From NCBI GenBank assembly GCA_963851025.1, contig CAWKOA010000035.1, forward strand, positions 124,001-188,000: 64,000 nt of DNA, read 5' to 3'. Positions 9,439-19,185 of the stretch are shown piece after piece; within the stretch, counting starts at the first letter, position 1, and each line of letters starts with the position of its first letter. The notes under the pieces were generated by a model. It saw nothing but the letters and a program-made list of their open reading frames with translations, searched no databases and was not told the DNA's origin. The stretch comes from RYN-230 sp963851025. GTDB lineage: Bacteria > Actinomycetota > Actinomycetes > Streptosporangiales > Streptosporangiaceae. Position numbers and translations under genes: made by a program.

Positions 9439-9999
9439 ATGGCGGTCTACTCCTATGACCCGCCGGACCGTTTCGTGGCCGGCACGGTCGGGCAACCCGG
9501 GGAACGCACGTTCTACCTGCAGGCCAGTGCCAGCGGCCGGGTGACCAGCGTGGCCCTGGAGAAGTTCCAGGTCAGCCTGCTCGCCGAGCGGCTCGAAGAA
9601 CTGCTCGACGAGGTGCTCAGGCGGACCGGCGGCCTGACCTCCGTGCCCGCCGCCACCCCCTCGGACCTCACCGACGACGAGCCGCTCGACCTGCCGCTCA
9701 TGGAGGACTTCCGGGTCGGCGCGATCGCCCTGGCCTGGGACGGCGAGGACGAGCGGGTGGTCATCGAGGCCCAGGAGGAGTCCGAGACCCCGGTCGAGCC
9801 GCTGGCCGAGGACATCCCCGAAACGGGGCCGGGCGTCCTGCGGGTCCGCATCACCGCCGCCTCGGCGCGCGCCTTTTCCCAGCGTGCGCTCCGCATCCTG
9901 GGCCAGGGCCGGCCCCCGTGCCCGCTCTGCGGCCTGCCGCTCGACACCGAGGGGCACATCTGCCCGCGCCAGAATGGCCACCGGGCCGCCAATGGCTGA
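9439..9999 (+). CDS. DUF3090 family protein
   Basis: A conserved actinobacterial protein of 186 residues (Rv2134c/SCO1665 type) with no known function. It starts MAVYSYDPPDRFVAGTVG, characteristic of the family. The C-terminus has a zinc-ribbon-like pattern (CPLCGLPLDTEGHICP) with three Cys and one or two His. A GGATAAGGATC site precedes the ATG by a few bases. It lies 5 bp after the phosphatase and overlaps the next gene by 8 bp, so the three genes are almost certainly one operon. Confidence 0.88.
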   Translation: MAVYSYDPPDRFVAGTVGQPGERTFYLQASASGRVTSVALEKFQVSLLAERLEELLDEVLRRTGGLTSVPAATPSDLTDDEPLDLPLMEDFRVGAIALAWDGEDERVVIEAQEESETPVEPLAEDIPETGPGVLRVRITAASARAFSQRALRILGQGRPPCPLCGLPLDTEGHICPRQNGHRAANG

Positions 10000-10777
10000 A
10001 AAGCCGCCCGCCCGCCGGCTGTCCCGGCCCCGCCCCCCGCGCCGTCCCAAGCAGCCCCCGGATGACCACGCGGCCGAGCTCGAACTGCTCAGCGAGGGCG
10101 AACTGGAGGTCGAGGGCCGCCTGATCGTCGCCTCGAACGCCACGCTCTACTGCACGATCCGCCGTGGTTCCGCCGAAGCGGCCTGCGTGTACAAGCCGAT
10201 CGCGGGCGAGCGGCCGCTGTGGGATTTCCCACATGGCACGCTGGCCGGCCGGGAGGTGGCCGCGTACGCGGTGTCCCGGGCCGCCGGCTGGGACCTGGTC
10301 CCGCCGACCGTGTACCGCGACGGCCCGTTCGGGCCGGGCATGTGCCAGCTGTGGATCGACGCCGACGCCAGCGTGGACCTGGTGGCCCTGTCCCGGCGCT
10401 CGGATCACCAGATGCTCCGGGACATGGCCGTGTTCGACGCCGTGGTCAACAACGCGGACCGCAAGATCGGCCACCTGCTGCCGGTCAACCCGGAACGGCT
10501 GTACGGATGTGACCACGGCGTGTGCTTCGGTGAGGAGTACAAGCTCCGCACCGTGCTGTGGCAGTGGCGGGGCCGGAAACTGCCCGCGCGGGCCATCGAG
10601 GCGCTGGTCAGGCTGCAAGGCGAGCTGAAGAGCGGGCCGCTGGCCGACGAGCTCCCGCAGCGGCTGGCCGAAAGCGAGGTCCAGGCCACCACCCAGCGGG
10701 TCGAACTGCTGCTCGAAGAGCGCGTCCACCCCTACCCGCCCGAGGACTGGCCCGCCGTCCCCTGGCCGCCGTACTAG
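9992..10777 (+). CDS. SCO1664-family protein with PI3/PI4-kinase-like fold
   Basis: A 261-residue protein of the Rv2133c/SCO1664 group. The core resembles the catalytic part of phosphatidylinositol kinases: ACVYKPIAGERPLWDFP carries the ATP-binding Lys, VVNNADRKIGHLL is the catalytic loop, and GCDHGVCF has the metal-binding Asp. Whether it phosphorylates lipid, protein or a small molecule is unknown. ATG 9992 is used, and ATG 9974 is possible. In mycobacteria and Streptomyces mshC lies next in this neighbourhood. It is absent here. Confidence 0.82.
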   Translation: MAEKPPARRLSRPRPPRRPKQPPDDHAAELELLSEGELEVEGRLIVASNATLYCTIRRGSAEAACVYKPIAGERPLWDFPHGTLAGREVAAYAVSRAAGWDLVPPTVYRDGPFGPGMCQLWIDADASVDLVALSRRSDHQMLRDMAVFDAVVNNADRKIGHLLPVNPERLYGCDHGVCFGEEYKLRTVLWQWRGRKLPARAIEALVRLQGELKSGPLADELPQRLAESEVQATTQRVELLLEERVHPYPPEDWPAVPWPPY

Positions 10778-10897
10778 TCCGGGGGGCGACCCCCCTGGGC
10801 CCCCCGCCATGCGCAGGCTCGGGCAGAACACGCCTGCGGCGCGCCTGCCCTCGCCCGCAGATCAGCGCTGGTACAGGTTCCCCGGCACGCGCACCCC

Positions 10898-10906
10898 TGT
10901 GGATAA
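10898..10906. promoter_or_regulatory. Single consensus DnaA box
   Basis: TGTGGATAA is the exact reverse complement of TTATCCACA. It lies between two convergent genes. Only one copy was noticed, so it is not an origin. It could be a DnaA titration site or chance. Confidence 0.4.
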
Positions 10907-10927
10907 CCGCCAACGGTTAGGATCAGT

Positions 10928-10941
10928 CCCCCTATAGGGGG
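10928..10941. terminator. Perfect 14-bp palindrome CCCCCTATAGGGGG between convergent genes
   Basis: Five G-C pairs flank a central TATA. GATCAG (10921) and CTGATC (10956) form an outer inverted repeat. As both flanking genes end here, a bidirectional terminator is the simplest reading, although no T-run follows. Its form also resembles CsoR-type metal-sensor operators. Confidence 0.4.
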
Positions 10942-10987
10942 TCTAAATCGAACTGCTGATCGATTGGGGCGGGTGGGCGCAGGCGGA

Positions 10988-11848
10988 TTAGCGGCCGGGT
11001 TCGCCGGGGTGGCGGCGGCGGCGGAGGTAGCGCTCGAACTCGCGGGCGATCGCGTCGCCGCTGGCTTCGGGCAGGTCGGTGGCGTCCTTGGCTTCCTCGA
11101 GGGTGCGGACGTAGTCCGCGACCTCGGTGTCCTGCTCCGCCAGCTCATCCACGCCGCGCTCCCAGGCCCGGGCCTCCTGCGGCAGGTCACCGAGGGGGAG
11201 GGAGACGTCCAGCACGTCCTCGACGCCGCGGAGCAGGGCCAGGGTGGCCTTGGGGCTGGGCGGCTGGGCCACGTAGTGCGGCACCGACGCCCAGAGCGAC
11301 ACCGTCGCGATGCCCGCCTGCGTGCAGGCGTGCTGGAGCACCCCGACGATCCCCGTGGGGCCCTTGTACTCCACCGGCTCGACATGCAGGTCGCTGGCCA
11401 GCGCCGGATCGGACGCCGCGGCGGCCACCGGCACCGGGCGGGTGTGCGGGGAGTCCGCCAGCAGCGCGCCCAGCAGGACCACGGTCCCGGCCCCGAGGTC
11501 GGCGAAGGACTGCACCAGCTCGTCGCTGAACGCCCGCCAGCGCATGTTGGGCTCGATCCCGTGGACCAGCACGATGTCGCGGCCCAGGCCCTCCGGCGTG
11601 GCCACGGACAGCCGCGTGGTCGGCCAGACCAGCCGCTCGGTCCGGCCCTCGGACACTTCCATCACCGGCCGGGTGACCTGGAAGTCGTAGTAGTCCTCCG
11701 GGTCGATGGCGCCGATCTGGGTGGCGTCCCAGGCCAGGCCCAGATGATCAACCACCCCGCTGGCGGCTTCCCCTGCGTCGTTCCAGCCCTCGAAGGCAGC
11801 GATGATTGCTGGCGAGGAGAGCGCTCGATCGCCGTTCAGCTCGATCAC
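10988..11848 (-). CDS. PAC2 family protein (Rv2125/ParJ-like)
   Basis: A 286-residue PAC2 (proteasome assembly chaperone 2-like) protein of the type found next to metH in actinobacteria. Conserved segments are ALSSPAIIAAFEGWNDAGEA, IDPEDYYDFQVTRP, and IVLVHGIEPNMRWRAFSDEL. The C-terminal part (GDAIAREFERYLRRRR) is highly basic. GTG 11848 is the start because AAGGAGG sits at 11855-11861. The open frame continues 10 codons upstream. Streptomyces ParJ, which modulates ParA polymerisation, is to my knowledge in this family. That function here is inference. Confidence 0.85.
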   Translation of the reverse strand: MIELNGDRALSSPAIIAAFEGWNDAGEAASGVVDHLGLAWDATQIGAIDPEDYYDFQVTRPVMEVSEGRTERLVWPTTRLSVATPEGLGRDIVLVHGIEPNMRWRAFSDELVQSFADLGAGTVVLLGALLADSPHTRPVPVAAAASDPALASDLHVEPVEYKGPTGIVGVLQHACTQAGIATVSLWASVPHYVAQPPSPKATLALLRGVEDVLDVSLPLGDLPQEARAWERGVDELAEQDTEVADYVRTLEEAKDATDLPEASGDAIAREFERYLRRRRHPGEPGR

Positions 11849-11975
11849 CCACCACCTCCTTCGGGGGCCGCCGCTCACCCGGATGACACCAGGTTACGTG
11901 TACCGCGATGATCACTTCGTGGCCCGGGGTCGGTGCCGTTGGTCCCGGCCCAGCCGCCCCCCGGACGCGTCGCCC

Positions 11976-11981
11976 TAGAAT
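11976..11981 (+). promoter_or_regulatory. -10 element TAGAAT ahead of metH
   Basis: TAGAAT lies 9 nt before the metH ATG, giving an untranslated leader of only a couple of bases. No cobalamin riboswitch can fit between this promoter and the gene. Confidence 0.5.
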
Positions 11982-11990
11982 AGGGGGCCT

Positions 11991-14900
11991 ATGACGAACA
12001 CTGCCCGCCTGGCCCGGGAGGCCGGGCCGGAATTCGGTGCCGTCCTCGGGGATCGCGTGGTGGTGGCCGACGGGGCAATGGGGACGATGCTCCAGGCCAG
12101 CGACGCCACGCTGGAAGATTTCGACGGTCATGAGGGATGCAACGAAATCCTCAACGTGACCCGCCCGGACATCGTCCGCGCGGTGCACGAGGGCTACCTC
12201 GAGGCCGGCGTGGACTGCGTCACCACCAACACTTTCGGGGCAAACCTCAGCAACCTGGGTGAATACGGGCTCTCCGGGCGGATCGCGGAGCTGTCCGAGG
12301 CCGGGGCCAGGATCGCCCGGGAGGCGGCCGACCAGTGGTCCGCGCCCGGGCGCCCGCGCTGGGTGCTCGGCTCCATGGGGCCGGGGACCAAGCTGCCGAC
12401 CCTGGGCCACGCCAGGTTCGCGGACCTGCGCGACGCCTACCAGCTCGGCGCGGCCGGGCTGATCACGCGGCGGGGCCGACGCGATCATCATCGAGACCAG
12501 CCAGGACCTGCTCCAGGCCAAGGCCGCGATCATCGGCGCGCGCCGGGCCATGACCGCCGCGGGCGCCCAGCTGCCGCTGATCGCCCAGGTGACCATCGAG
12601 ACCACCGGCGCCATGCTGCTGGGCAGCGAGATCGGCGCCGCGCTCACCGCGCTGGAGCCGCTGGGCATCACCGCTGATCGGGCTGAACTGCGCGACCGGG
12701 CCCGGCGAGATGAGCGAGCACCTGCGCTACCTGGCCGGGCACTCGCGCATCCCGCTGTCCTGCATGCCCAACGCGGGACTGCCGGTGCTGGCCTCCGACG
12801 GCGCCCGGTACCCGCTGAGCCCGGCCCAGCTGGCCGACGCGCACGCCACGTTCACCGAGCAGTTCGGCCTGGCCCTGGTCGGCGGGTGCTGCGGCACCAC
12901 GCCCGAGCACCTGGCCGCCGTGGTGGAGCGGCTGCGCGGACGGCCGGTGGCGCCGCGCAGGCCCCGGCCCGAGCCCGGGGTGGCCTCGCTCTACCAGCAC
13001 GTCCCGTTCCGGCAGGACACGTCGTTCCTGGCCATCGGGGAGCGGACCAACGCCAACGGCTCCAAGGCGTTCCGTGAGGCGCTCATCGAGGGCCGCTGGG
13101 ACGACTGCGTGGAGATCGCCCGGGCGCAGACCAGGGACGGCGCGCACCTGCTCGACCTGTGCGTGGACTACGTGGGCCGGGACGGCCCGGCCGACATGGC
13201 CGAGGTGGCGGGCCGGCTGGCCACCGCGGCCACGCTGCCGCTGGTGATCGACTCCACCGAGCCGGAGGTGATCCGGACCGGGCTGGAACTGCTGGCCGGC
13301 CGGGCGGTGGTCAACTCGGTCAACTACGAGGACGGCGACGGGCCGGACTCGCGGCTGGCCAAGGTCATGCCCCTGGTCGTGGAGCACGGCGCCGCGGTGA
13401 TCGCGCTGACCATCGACGAGCAGGGCCAGGCCCGCACCGCCGAGTGGAAGCTCGCGGTGGCCACCCGGCTGATCGAGGACCTGACCGGGAACTGGGGCAT
13501 GCGCCTGCCCGACATCATCGTGGACTGCCTCACGTTCCCGATCGCCACCGGCCAGGAGGAGACCCGGCGCGACGCGATCGAGACGATCGAGGCCATCCGC
13601 CAGCTCAAGCAGCGCTACCCCGAGGTGCAGACCACGCTGGGCGTGTCCAACGTCTCGTTCGGGCTGAACCCGGCCGCCCGCGCGGTGCTGAACTCGGTGT
13701 TCCTCGACGAGTGCGTGCGGGCCGGGCTGGACTCCGCGATCGTGCACGCCTCGCGGATCATGCCGATCGCCCGGATCCCCGACGAGCAGCTGCAGGTCGC
13801 GCTGGACCTGGTCTACGACCGCCGGCGGGAGGGCTACGACCCGCTGGCCCGGCTGCTGGAGCTGTTCGAGGGAGTGGACGCGGCCGCGGTCAAGGCCAGC
13901 CGGGCCGCCGAACTGGCCGGGCTGCCGCTCTGGGAGCGCCTCAAGCGGCGGATCATCGACGGGGAGCGGGACGGCCTCGAGGCCGACCTGGACGAGGCGG
14001 TGGCCCAGCGCCCGGCCCTGGAGATCGTCAACGACGTCCTGCTGGACGGGATGAAGACGGTCGGCGAGCTGTTCGGCACCGGGCAGATGCAGCTGCCGTT
14101 CGTGCTCCAGTCGGCCGAGGTCATGAAGCTCGCGGTCGGCTACCTGGAACCGCACATGGAGCGGTCCGGTGAGGACGGCAAGGGCCGGATCGTGCTGGCC
14201 ACGGTCAAGGGCGACGTGCACGACATCGGCAAGAACCTGGTCGACATCATCCTCACCAACAACGGCTACGACGTGGTCAACATCGGCATCAAGCAGCCGG
14301 TGTCGGCCATCGTGGACGCGGCGGCCGAGCACGACGCGGACGTCGTGGGCATGTCCGGCCTGCTGGTCAAGTCCACCGTGGTGATGCGGGACAACCTGGC
14401 CGAGCTGAACACCCGGGGCCTGGCCCGCCGGTGGCCGGTGCTGCTCGGCGGCGCCGCGCTGACCCGGGCCTACGTGGAGCAGGACCTGGCCTCGTTGTTC
14501 GACGGCGAGGTCCGGTACGCCCGGGACGCCTTCGAGGGGCTCCGGCTGATGGATGCCTTCATGGCCGTCAAGCGGGGCGAGGCCGGGGCCCAGCTGCCGC
14601 CGATGCGCGAGCGCCGGGTCGCGCACCGGGGCACGGCTCCGGGTCACCGAGCCGGAGGCGATGCCCGCCCGGTCGGACGTGGCCACCGACAGCCCGGTGC
14701 CCGAGCCGCCGTTCTTCGGCGACCGGATCGTCAAGGGCATCCCGCTCGCCGAGTACGCGGCGTTCCTCGACGAGCGGGCCACGTTCATGGGCCAGTGGGG
14801 CCTCAAGCCCGGGACGCGGGCCGGACGGGCCGTCCTACGCGGAGCTGGTCGAGACCGAGGGACGCCCGCGGCTGCGGATGTGGCTGGACCGGGTGCAGAG

Positions 14901-15489
14901 CGAGGGGCTGCTCCAGGCCGGGGTGGTCTACGGCTACTTCCGGGCGGTCAGCGACGGTGACGACCTGGTCGTCCTAGACGGCGACGGGACGGAGCGGGAG
15001 CGGTTCACGTTCCCCCGGCAGCGCCACGACCGGCACCTGTGCCTGGCCGACTTCTTCCGCCCGGCGGACTCCGGCGACACCGACGTGGTCGGCTTCCAGC
15101 TGGTCACCGTGGGCCCGGCGATCAGCCGGGCCACCGCGGAACTCTTCGCCAAGAACGCCTACCGCGAGTACCTGGAGCTGCACGGGCTCTCCGTCCAGCT
15201 GACCGAGGCGCTCGCGGAGTACTGGCACGGCCGGATCCGGGAGGAGACCGGCCTGGCCGGGTACGACCCGGCCGACCTGGACGGCATCCTGAAGGTCGGC
15301 TACCGCGGCTGCCGGTACTCGTTCGGCTACCCGGCCTGCCCGGACCTGGAAGACCGCGCGAAGGTCGTGCGCCTGCTGCGGCCCGAGCGGATCGGGGTCG
15401 CCCTGTCTGAGGAGTTCCAGCTGGAGCCCGAGCAGTCCACCGACGCCCTGATCACGTTCCACCCCGAGGCGAGGTACTTCTCCGCATGA
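11991..15489 (+). CDS. metH: Cobalamin-dependent methionine synthase MetH, four frameshifts
   Basis: Transfers the methyl group of methyl-THF to homocysteine through B12. Domains run in order. First is the homocysteine-binding domain (VVADGAMGTMLQ, and zinc Cys pair GGCCGTTPEH). Next is the pterin-binding domain (FLAIGERTNANGSKAF, LDLCVDYVGRDG). Then the B12 domain with its cobalt-ligand His (VKGDVHDIGKNLVD) and the SAM activation domain (LKVGYRGCRYSFGYPACPD). Breaks near 12467, 12673, 14636 and 14812 each behave as one inserted base, giving about 1164 residues, as in M. tuberculosis MetH. It overlaps the HAD gene by ATGA. Confidence 0.93.
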
Positions 15490-15517
15490 CGCTGCAGGCC
15501 CACATGACGCTGCAGGC
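15486..15517 (+). repeat. 18-bp direct duplication covering the HAD gene start codon
   Basis: ATGACGCTGCAGGC at 15486-15499 is repeated at 15504-15517. The duplication supplies two in-frame ATG codons and produces the ATGA overlap with metH. Confidence 0.85.
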
Positions 15518-16169
15518 GGTCATGTTCGACATGGACGGGCTGCTGGTGGACTCCGAGCCGCTGTGGTTCGAGGCCGAGGCCGCGATCATGGCCCGGATGG
15601 GCAGCCCCTGGGGCCCGGCCGACCAGCAGCACCTCATCGGCGGCTCGCTGGCCCGGTCCACCGCCTACATGCAGGCCAAGGCCGCGCAGTCGGTGCCCCA
15701 GGAGGTCATCGGGCAGTGGCTGGTGCAGGGCATGGCCGACCTGGTCCGCGAGCGCGGCGTGCAGGTGATGCCGGGCGCGCTCGAACTGCTAGCCGAGATC
15801 GCGGCGGCCGGCCTGCCGCACGCCCTGGTCACCTCGGCCGAGCCGGAGATCATGGCCGCGGCGCTGGACTCGATCGGGGTGCGCTTCCCGGTCACGGTGT
15901 GCGCCGCCGACGTGGCCCGGGGCAAGCCGGACCCCGAGCCCTACCTGCGGGCGGCCGCCCGGCTCGGGGTGCCGCCGGCCCGCAGCGTCGCGCTGGAGGA
16001 CTCACCCAGCGGCATCACCTCGGCGCACGCGGCCGGCTGCACCGTGGTCGCGGTGCCCAGCGTGCCGCCGCCGCCCGGGCTGGCCTCGCTGACCGTCGCC
16101 TCGCTGCGCCTGCTCGACCTCGCCACCCTGCGGGAGGCCGCCGCGGGTCACGGTCCGGGCACCCCATGA
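15486..16169 (+). CDS. HAD-superfamily hydrolase (beta-phosphoglucomutase-like)
   Basis: A 227-residue subclass IA HAD phosphatase. Motif I is MFDMDGLLVDSE with the nucleophile Asp. Motif II is VTSAEPE. The Lys is in ARGKPDPEPYL, and motif IV is ALEDSPSGITSA. The cap follows motif I. The substrate is probably a small sugar or nucleotide phosphate. The N-terminus is duplicated: ATG ACG CTG CAG GC occurs at 15486 and again at 15504, giving MTLQA twice. The second ATG matches the usual family N-terminus, while the first overlaps the metH stop. Confidence 0.85.
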   Translation: MTLQAHMTLQAVMFDMDGLLVDSEPLWFEAEAAIMARMGSPWGPADQQHLIGGSLARSTAYMQAKAAQSVPQEVIGQWLVQGMADLVRERGVQVMPGALELLAEIAAAGLPHALVTSAEPEIMAAALDSIGVRFPVTVCAADVARGKPDPEPYLRAAARLGVPPARSVALEDSPSGITSAHAAGCTVVAVPSVPPPPGLASLTVASLRLLDLATLREAAAGHGPGTP

Positions 16170-16176
16170 CGGTGCC

Positions 16177-16195
16177 ATTGTGATTCGGTCACAAT
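16177..16195. promoter_or_regulatory. Perfect inverted repeat ATTGTGA-N5-TCACAAT, putative operator of the dpp operon
   Basis: Seven-base arms flank TTCGG in the 174-bp gap ahead of dppC. The AT-rich arms stand out in this GC-rich sequence. It resembles a CRP half-site arrangement (TGTGA/TCACA), but the spacer is 5 rather than 6. A GntR- or CRP-type regulator is possible. Confidence 0.6.
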
Positions 16196-16343
16196 CCAGG
16201 CACGAGACCGCGGTATCCCTGGCGCGGACCTGGCAAAACGGGAGATCCTCCCGGTAGGAGCCCTGGTAACCGGCTTCCGCACGGCGTTATGCCGCGACGG
16301 CCGGGTAATTTTCCCGTCACGAGCAGCAGGGGAGCGCCGCCTG

Positions 16344-17336
16344 ATGGCAGCACCGCTTGACGTGCCCACGTCTGGCGACGTCGCACCGGAGAACGTGCTC
16401 GCGGGGGTCAGCGCTGAAGCCATCGAGGGCCGGTCGCTCGGCCAGATCGCCTGGATGCGGCTGCGCCGCGACAAGGTGGCCATGGCCGGCGGCGTCATCG
16501 TGGCCTTCCTCATCCTGGTGGCGATCTTCGGGCCGTTGCTGGTGCAGAACCCGACCGTTTATCACGCGAACCTGATCAACCCGACATTCAGCCGCCCTAA
16601 CGGACCGTTCGGCGGAATCAGTCTCGCCCACCCGCTCGGGGTCGAGCCGGTGACGGGGCGGGACGTGCTCAGCCGGGTCGTCAACGGAGCCCGGGTCTCA
16701 CTGCTCATCGCGTTCCTGGCCACCGCGCTGGCGGTCGGGATCGGCGTGGTGATGGGCGTCATCGCCGGCTACTTCGGCGGCTGGGTGGACGCGGTGATCG
16801 CCCGCTCCATGGACGTTTTCCTGGCTTTCCCGCTGCTGGTGTTCGCGATCGCCCTGGTCGGCGTCATCCCGTCGTCGGCGTTCGGCCTGTCCGGCAACTC
16901 ACTGCGGATCGGCCTGCTCGTCTTCGTGATCGGGTTCTTCGCCTGGCCCTACATGGGCCGGATCATCCGCGGCCAGACGCTGTCGCTGCGGGAACGGGAG
17001 TTCGTGGACGCGGCCCGCAGCATCGGCGCGCGCGGTCCGTACATCCTGTTCCGCGAGCTGCTGCCCAACCTGGTCGCGCCGATCCTGGTCTACTCCACGC
17101 TGCTGATCCCGACCAACATCCTGTTCGAGGCCGCCCTCTCCTACCTCGGAGTCGGTATCATCCCGCCCACGCCTAGCTGGGGCGGGATGCTCTCGGACGC
17201 GGTCAGCAACGGGTACTACTCGATCGACCCGATGTACATGATCATTCCCGGCCTGGCCATCTTCATCACCGTCATGGCCTTCAACCTGTTCGGTGACGGG
17301 CTGCGCGATGCTCTCGACCCGAGAAGCAGCCGGTAG
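16344..17336 (+). CDS. dppC: Peptide/oligopeptide ABC transporter permease (DppC/OppC type)
   Basis: A 330-residue inner-membrane permease. An N-terminal segment (VAMAGGVIVAFLILVAIFGP) is followed by the periplasmic loop and the HPLGVEPVTGRDVLSR block typical of DppC. Five further membrane helices then follow, together with the EAA motif (REFVDAARSIGARGPYILFR). A GGGGAG site lies about 9 nt before the ATG. It is the first gene of a five-gene importer whose order C-A-B-D-F differs from the usual A-B-C-D-F. Confidence 0.9.
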   Translation: MAAPLDVPTSGDVAPENVLAGVSAEAIEGRSLGQIAWMRLRRDKVAMAGGVIVAFLILVAIFGPLLVQNPTVYHANLINPTFSRPNGPFGGISLAHPLGVEPVTGRDVLSRVVNGARVSLLIAFLATALAVGIGVVMGVIAGYFGGWVDAVIARSMDVFLAFPLLVFAIALVGVIPSSAFGLSGNSLRIGLLVFVIGFFAWPYMGRIIRGQTLSLREREFVDAARSIGARGPYILFRELLPNLVAPILVYSTLLIPTNILFEAALSYLGVGIIPPTPSWGGMLSDAVSNGYYSIDPMYMIIPGLAIFITVMAFNLFGDGLRDALDPRSSR

Positions 17337-17391
17337 GCCACTGCATCACCGGATTTGCACAATGAATTACGACAGGGAGGCGTTTCACCCC

Positions 17392-19168
17392 ATGAGGAGA
17401 CCCAGGACCATCGGGCTGGCTGCGCTGGGGGCGGCTGCCGCCCTCGCGCTGGCCGCCTGTGGCGGCGGCAGCAGCGGAAGCGGGAGCGGCGGTTCCAGCA
17501 CATCGTCATCCGCTGCCGGGTTCAACGCCGCGATCACCAAGGTGGTCAACCCGTCCACCCACAAGGGCGGGACGCTGACCTTCGGTGACAGCAGCACGAC
17601 GGACTCGACCGACCCCGGCAACACCTATTACGCGTTCTCGTGGAACCTGACCAGGCTCTACACGATGCCGCTGATGACCTACAAGTCCTGCCCCGGGCAG
17701 TGCGGCCTGCAGGTCGTCCCGGACCTGGCGACCGGCCCGGGCGTTGTCACTGACAACGGCCTGACCTGGACCTACCACATCCAGCCGGACGTCAAGTTCG
17801 AGGATGGGACCACGGTCACCTCGGCGGACGTGAAGTACGCGGTGGAGCGCACCTTCGACCGGGGCAAGCTGCCGCTGGGCCCGAACTACTTCTCGCTGCT
17901 GCTGGCGCCGCAGAAGCCCGCCTACCCGGGCCCCTACACCGACCGGTCCAAGAACCTGATGGGCCTCAAGGCGGTGCAGACGCCGAACGCGACCACGATC
18001 GTGTTCCACCTGGCCAAGCCGTTCGCGGACTTCAACTACGTGGTCGCGATCCCGCAGACCGCGCCGGTGCCGCCGAACAAGGACACCGGCACGAACTACC
18101 AGCTGCACCCGATGTCCACCGGCCCGTACAAGTTCCAGAGCTACCAGCTCAACAAGACGCTCACGATGGTGCCGAACACGTTCTGGAAGGCGTCCACCGA
18201 CCCGAACGCCAAGCAGCTGCCCAGCAAGATCGTCATCAACTGGAACGTGAACGCGAACGACCTCGACAACCGGCTGATCGCGGGTGACCTGGACGTGGAC
18301 GCGGCCGGCACGGGTGTGCAGGCGGCGGCGCGGGCCAAGATCTTGTCCTCGCCCACGCTGAAGGCCTCGTCGGACAACCCGATCAGCGGGTTCTTGTGGT
18401 TCGCCTACCTCGACACCAAGGTCGCGCCGCTGAACAACCTGGCCTGCCGCCAGGCGATCGAGTACGCGGCCAACAAGACGAACCTGCAGACCGCCTACGG
18501 CGGCCCGGTGGCCGGCGGCGCGATCGCCAGCACGGTGGCCCCGCCGAACGTCATCGGCCAGAAGCACTTCGACCTTTACGAGGCCACCACCAAGCCGAAC
18601 GGCGATCAGGCCAAGGCGAAGGCGGCCGCTGAAGACCTGTGGTCACCCGAACGGGTTCACCACCGGGATCACCTACCGCAGCGACCGGCCCAAGGAAGTG
18701 GCGGCGGCCCAGGCCATGCAGGCCTCGCTGGCCACGGTCGGGATCAAGCTCCAGCTGCACGGCTACCCGTCGGGCACCTACTACAGCAACTTCGCCGGCG
18801 TGCCGAAGTACATGCACTCGCATGACATCGGCATCGCCATGGGTGGCTGGGCACCTGACTGGCCAGACGGCTACGGGTTCTTCGACTTCATCACGGCCGG
18901 CGACACGATCAGCCCGGCCGGGAACACCAACATCGAGGAGCTCAACGACCCGGTGGTGAACAACGACCTGGCCAAGATGGCCAGCACCACCGACGCCGCG
19001 ACCCGCAACTCCTACACCGCCCAGATCGACATGCAGGTGATGAAGGACGCGGCGATCCTGCCCGAGGTGTACGCGAAGTCGCTGCTCTACCGCAGCCCGA
19101 ACCTGACCAACGTCTACGTCCAGCCCTACTACGGCATGTACAACTACGCCGTGCTGGGCCTGAAGTAG
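17392..19168 (+). CDS. dppA: Peptide ABC transporter substrate-binding lipoprotein, frameshifted near 18645
   Basis: A family 5 extracellular solute-binding protein of about 591 residues. The signal peptide MRRPRTIGLAALGAAAALAL ends in lipobox LAAC with the lipidated Cys23, then a Gly/Ser linker. Family hallmarks are GLTWTYHIQPDVKFEDGTTV followed by TSADVKYAVERTFD. The break near 18645 behaves as one inserted base. The frame resumes at GHPNGFTTGITYRSDRPKEV and ends NYAVLGLK. AGGGAGG lies 11 nt before ATG 17392. The ligand is probably a peptide, though other family 5 proteins bind opines or nickel. Confidence 0.9.
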
Positions 19169-19185
19169 TCAGGGAGAAAGTGAGG

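Noticed and set aside
10928..10941. CsoR-type copper operator
   Set aside because: The G/C-arm palindrome looks similar, but it lies between two gene 3' ends with no metal-resistance or csoR gene in the window.
11879..11990. Cobalamin riboswitch upstream of metH
   Set aside because: The gap is about 140 bp, has no recognisable B12-box, and the likely promoter lies 9 nt before the ATG.
12668..14806. A 712-codon open frame antisense to metH, and many other long open frames opposite real genes
   Set aside because: High GC suppresses stop codons. These frames have Arg/Gly/Pro-rich low-complexity products with no recognisable motifs, and the opposite strand carries clear conserved domains.
16177..16195. 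Canonical CRP site
   Set aside because: The spacer between TGTGA and TCACA is 5, not 6, and no CRP gene is present.
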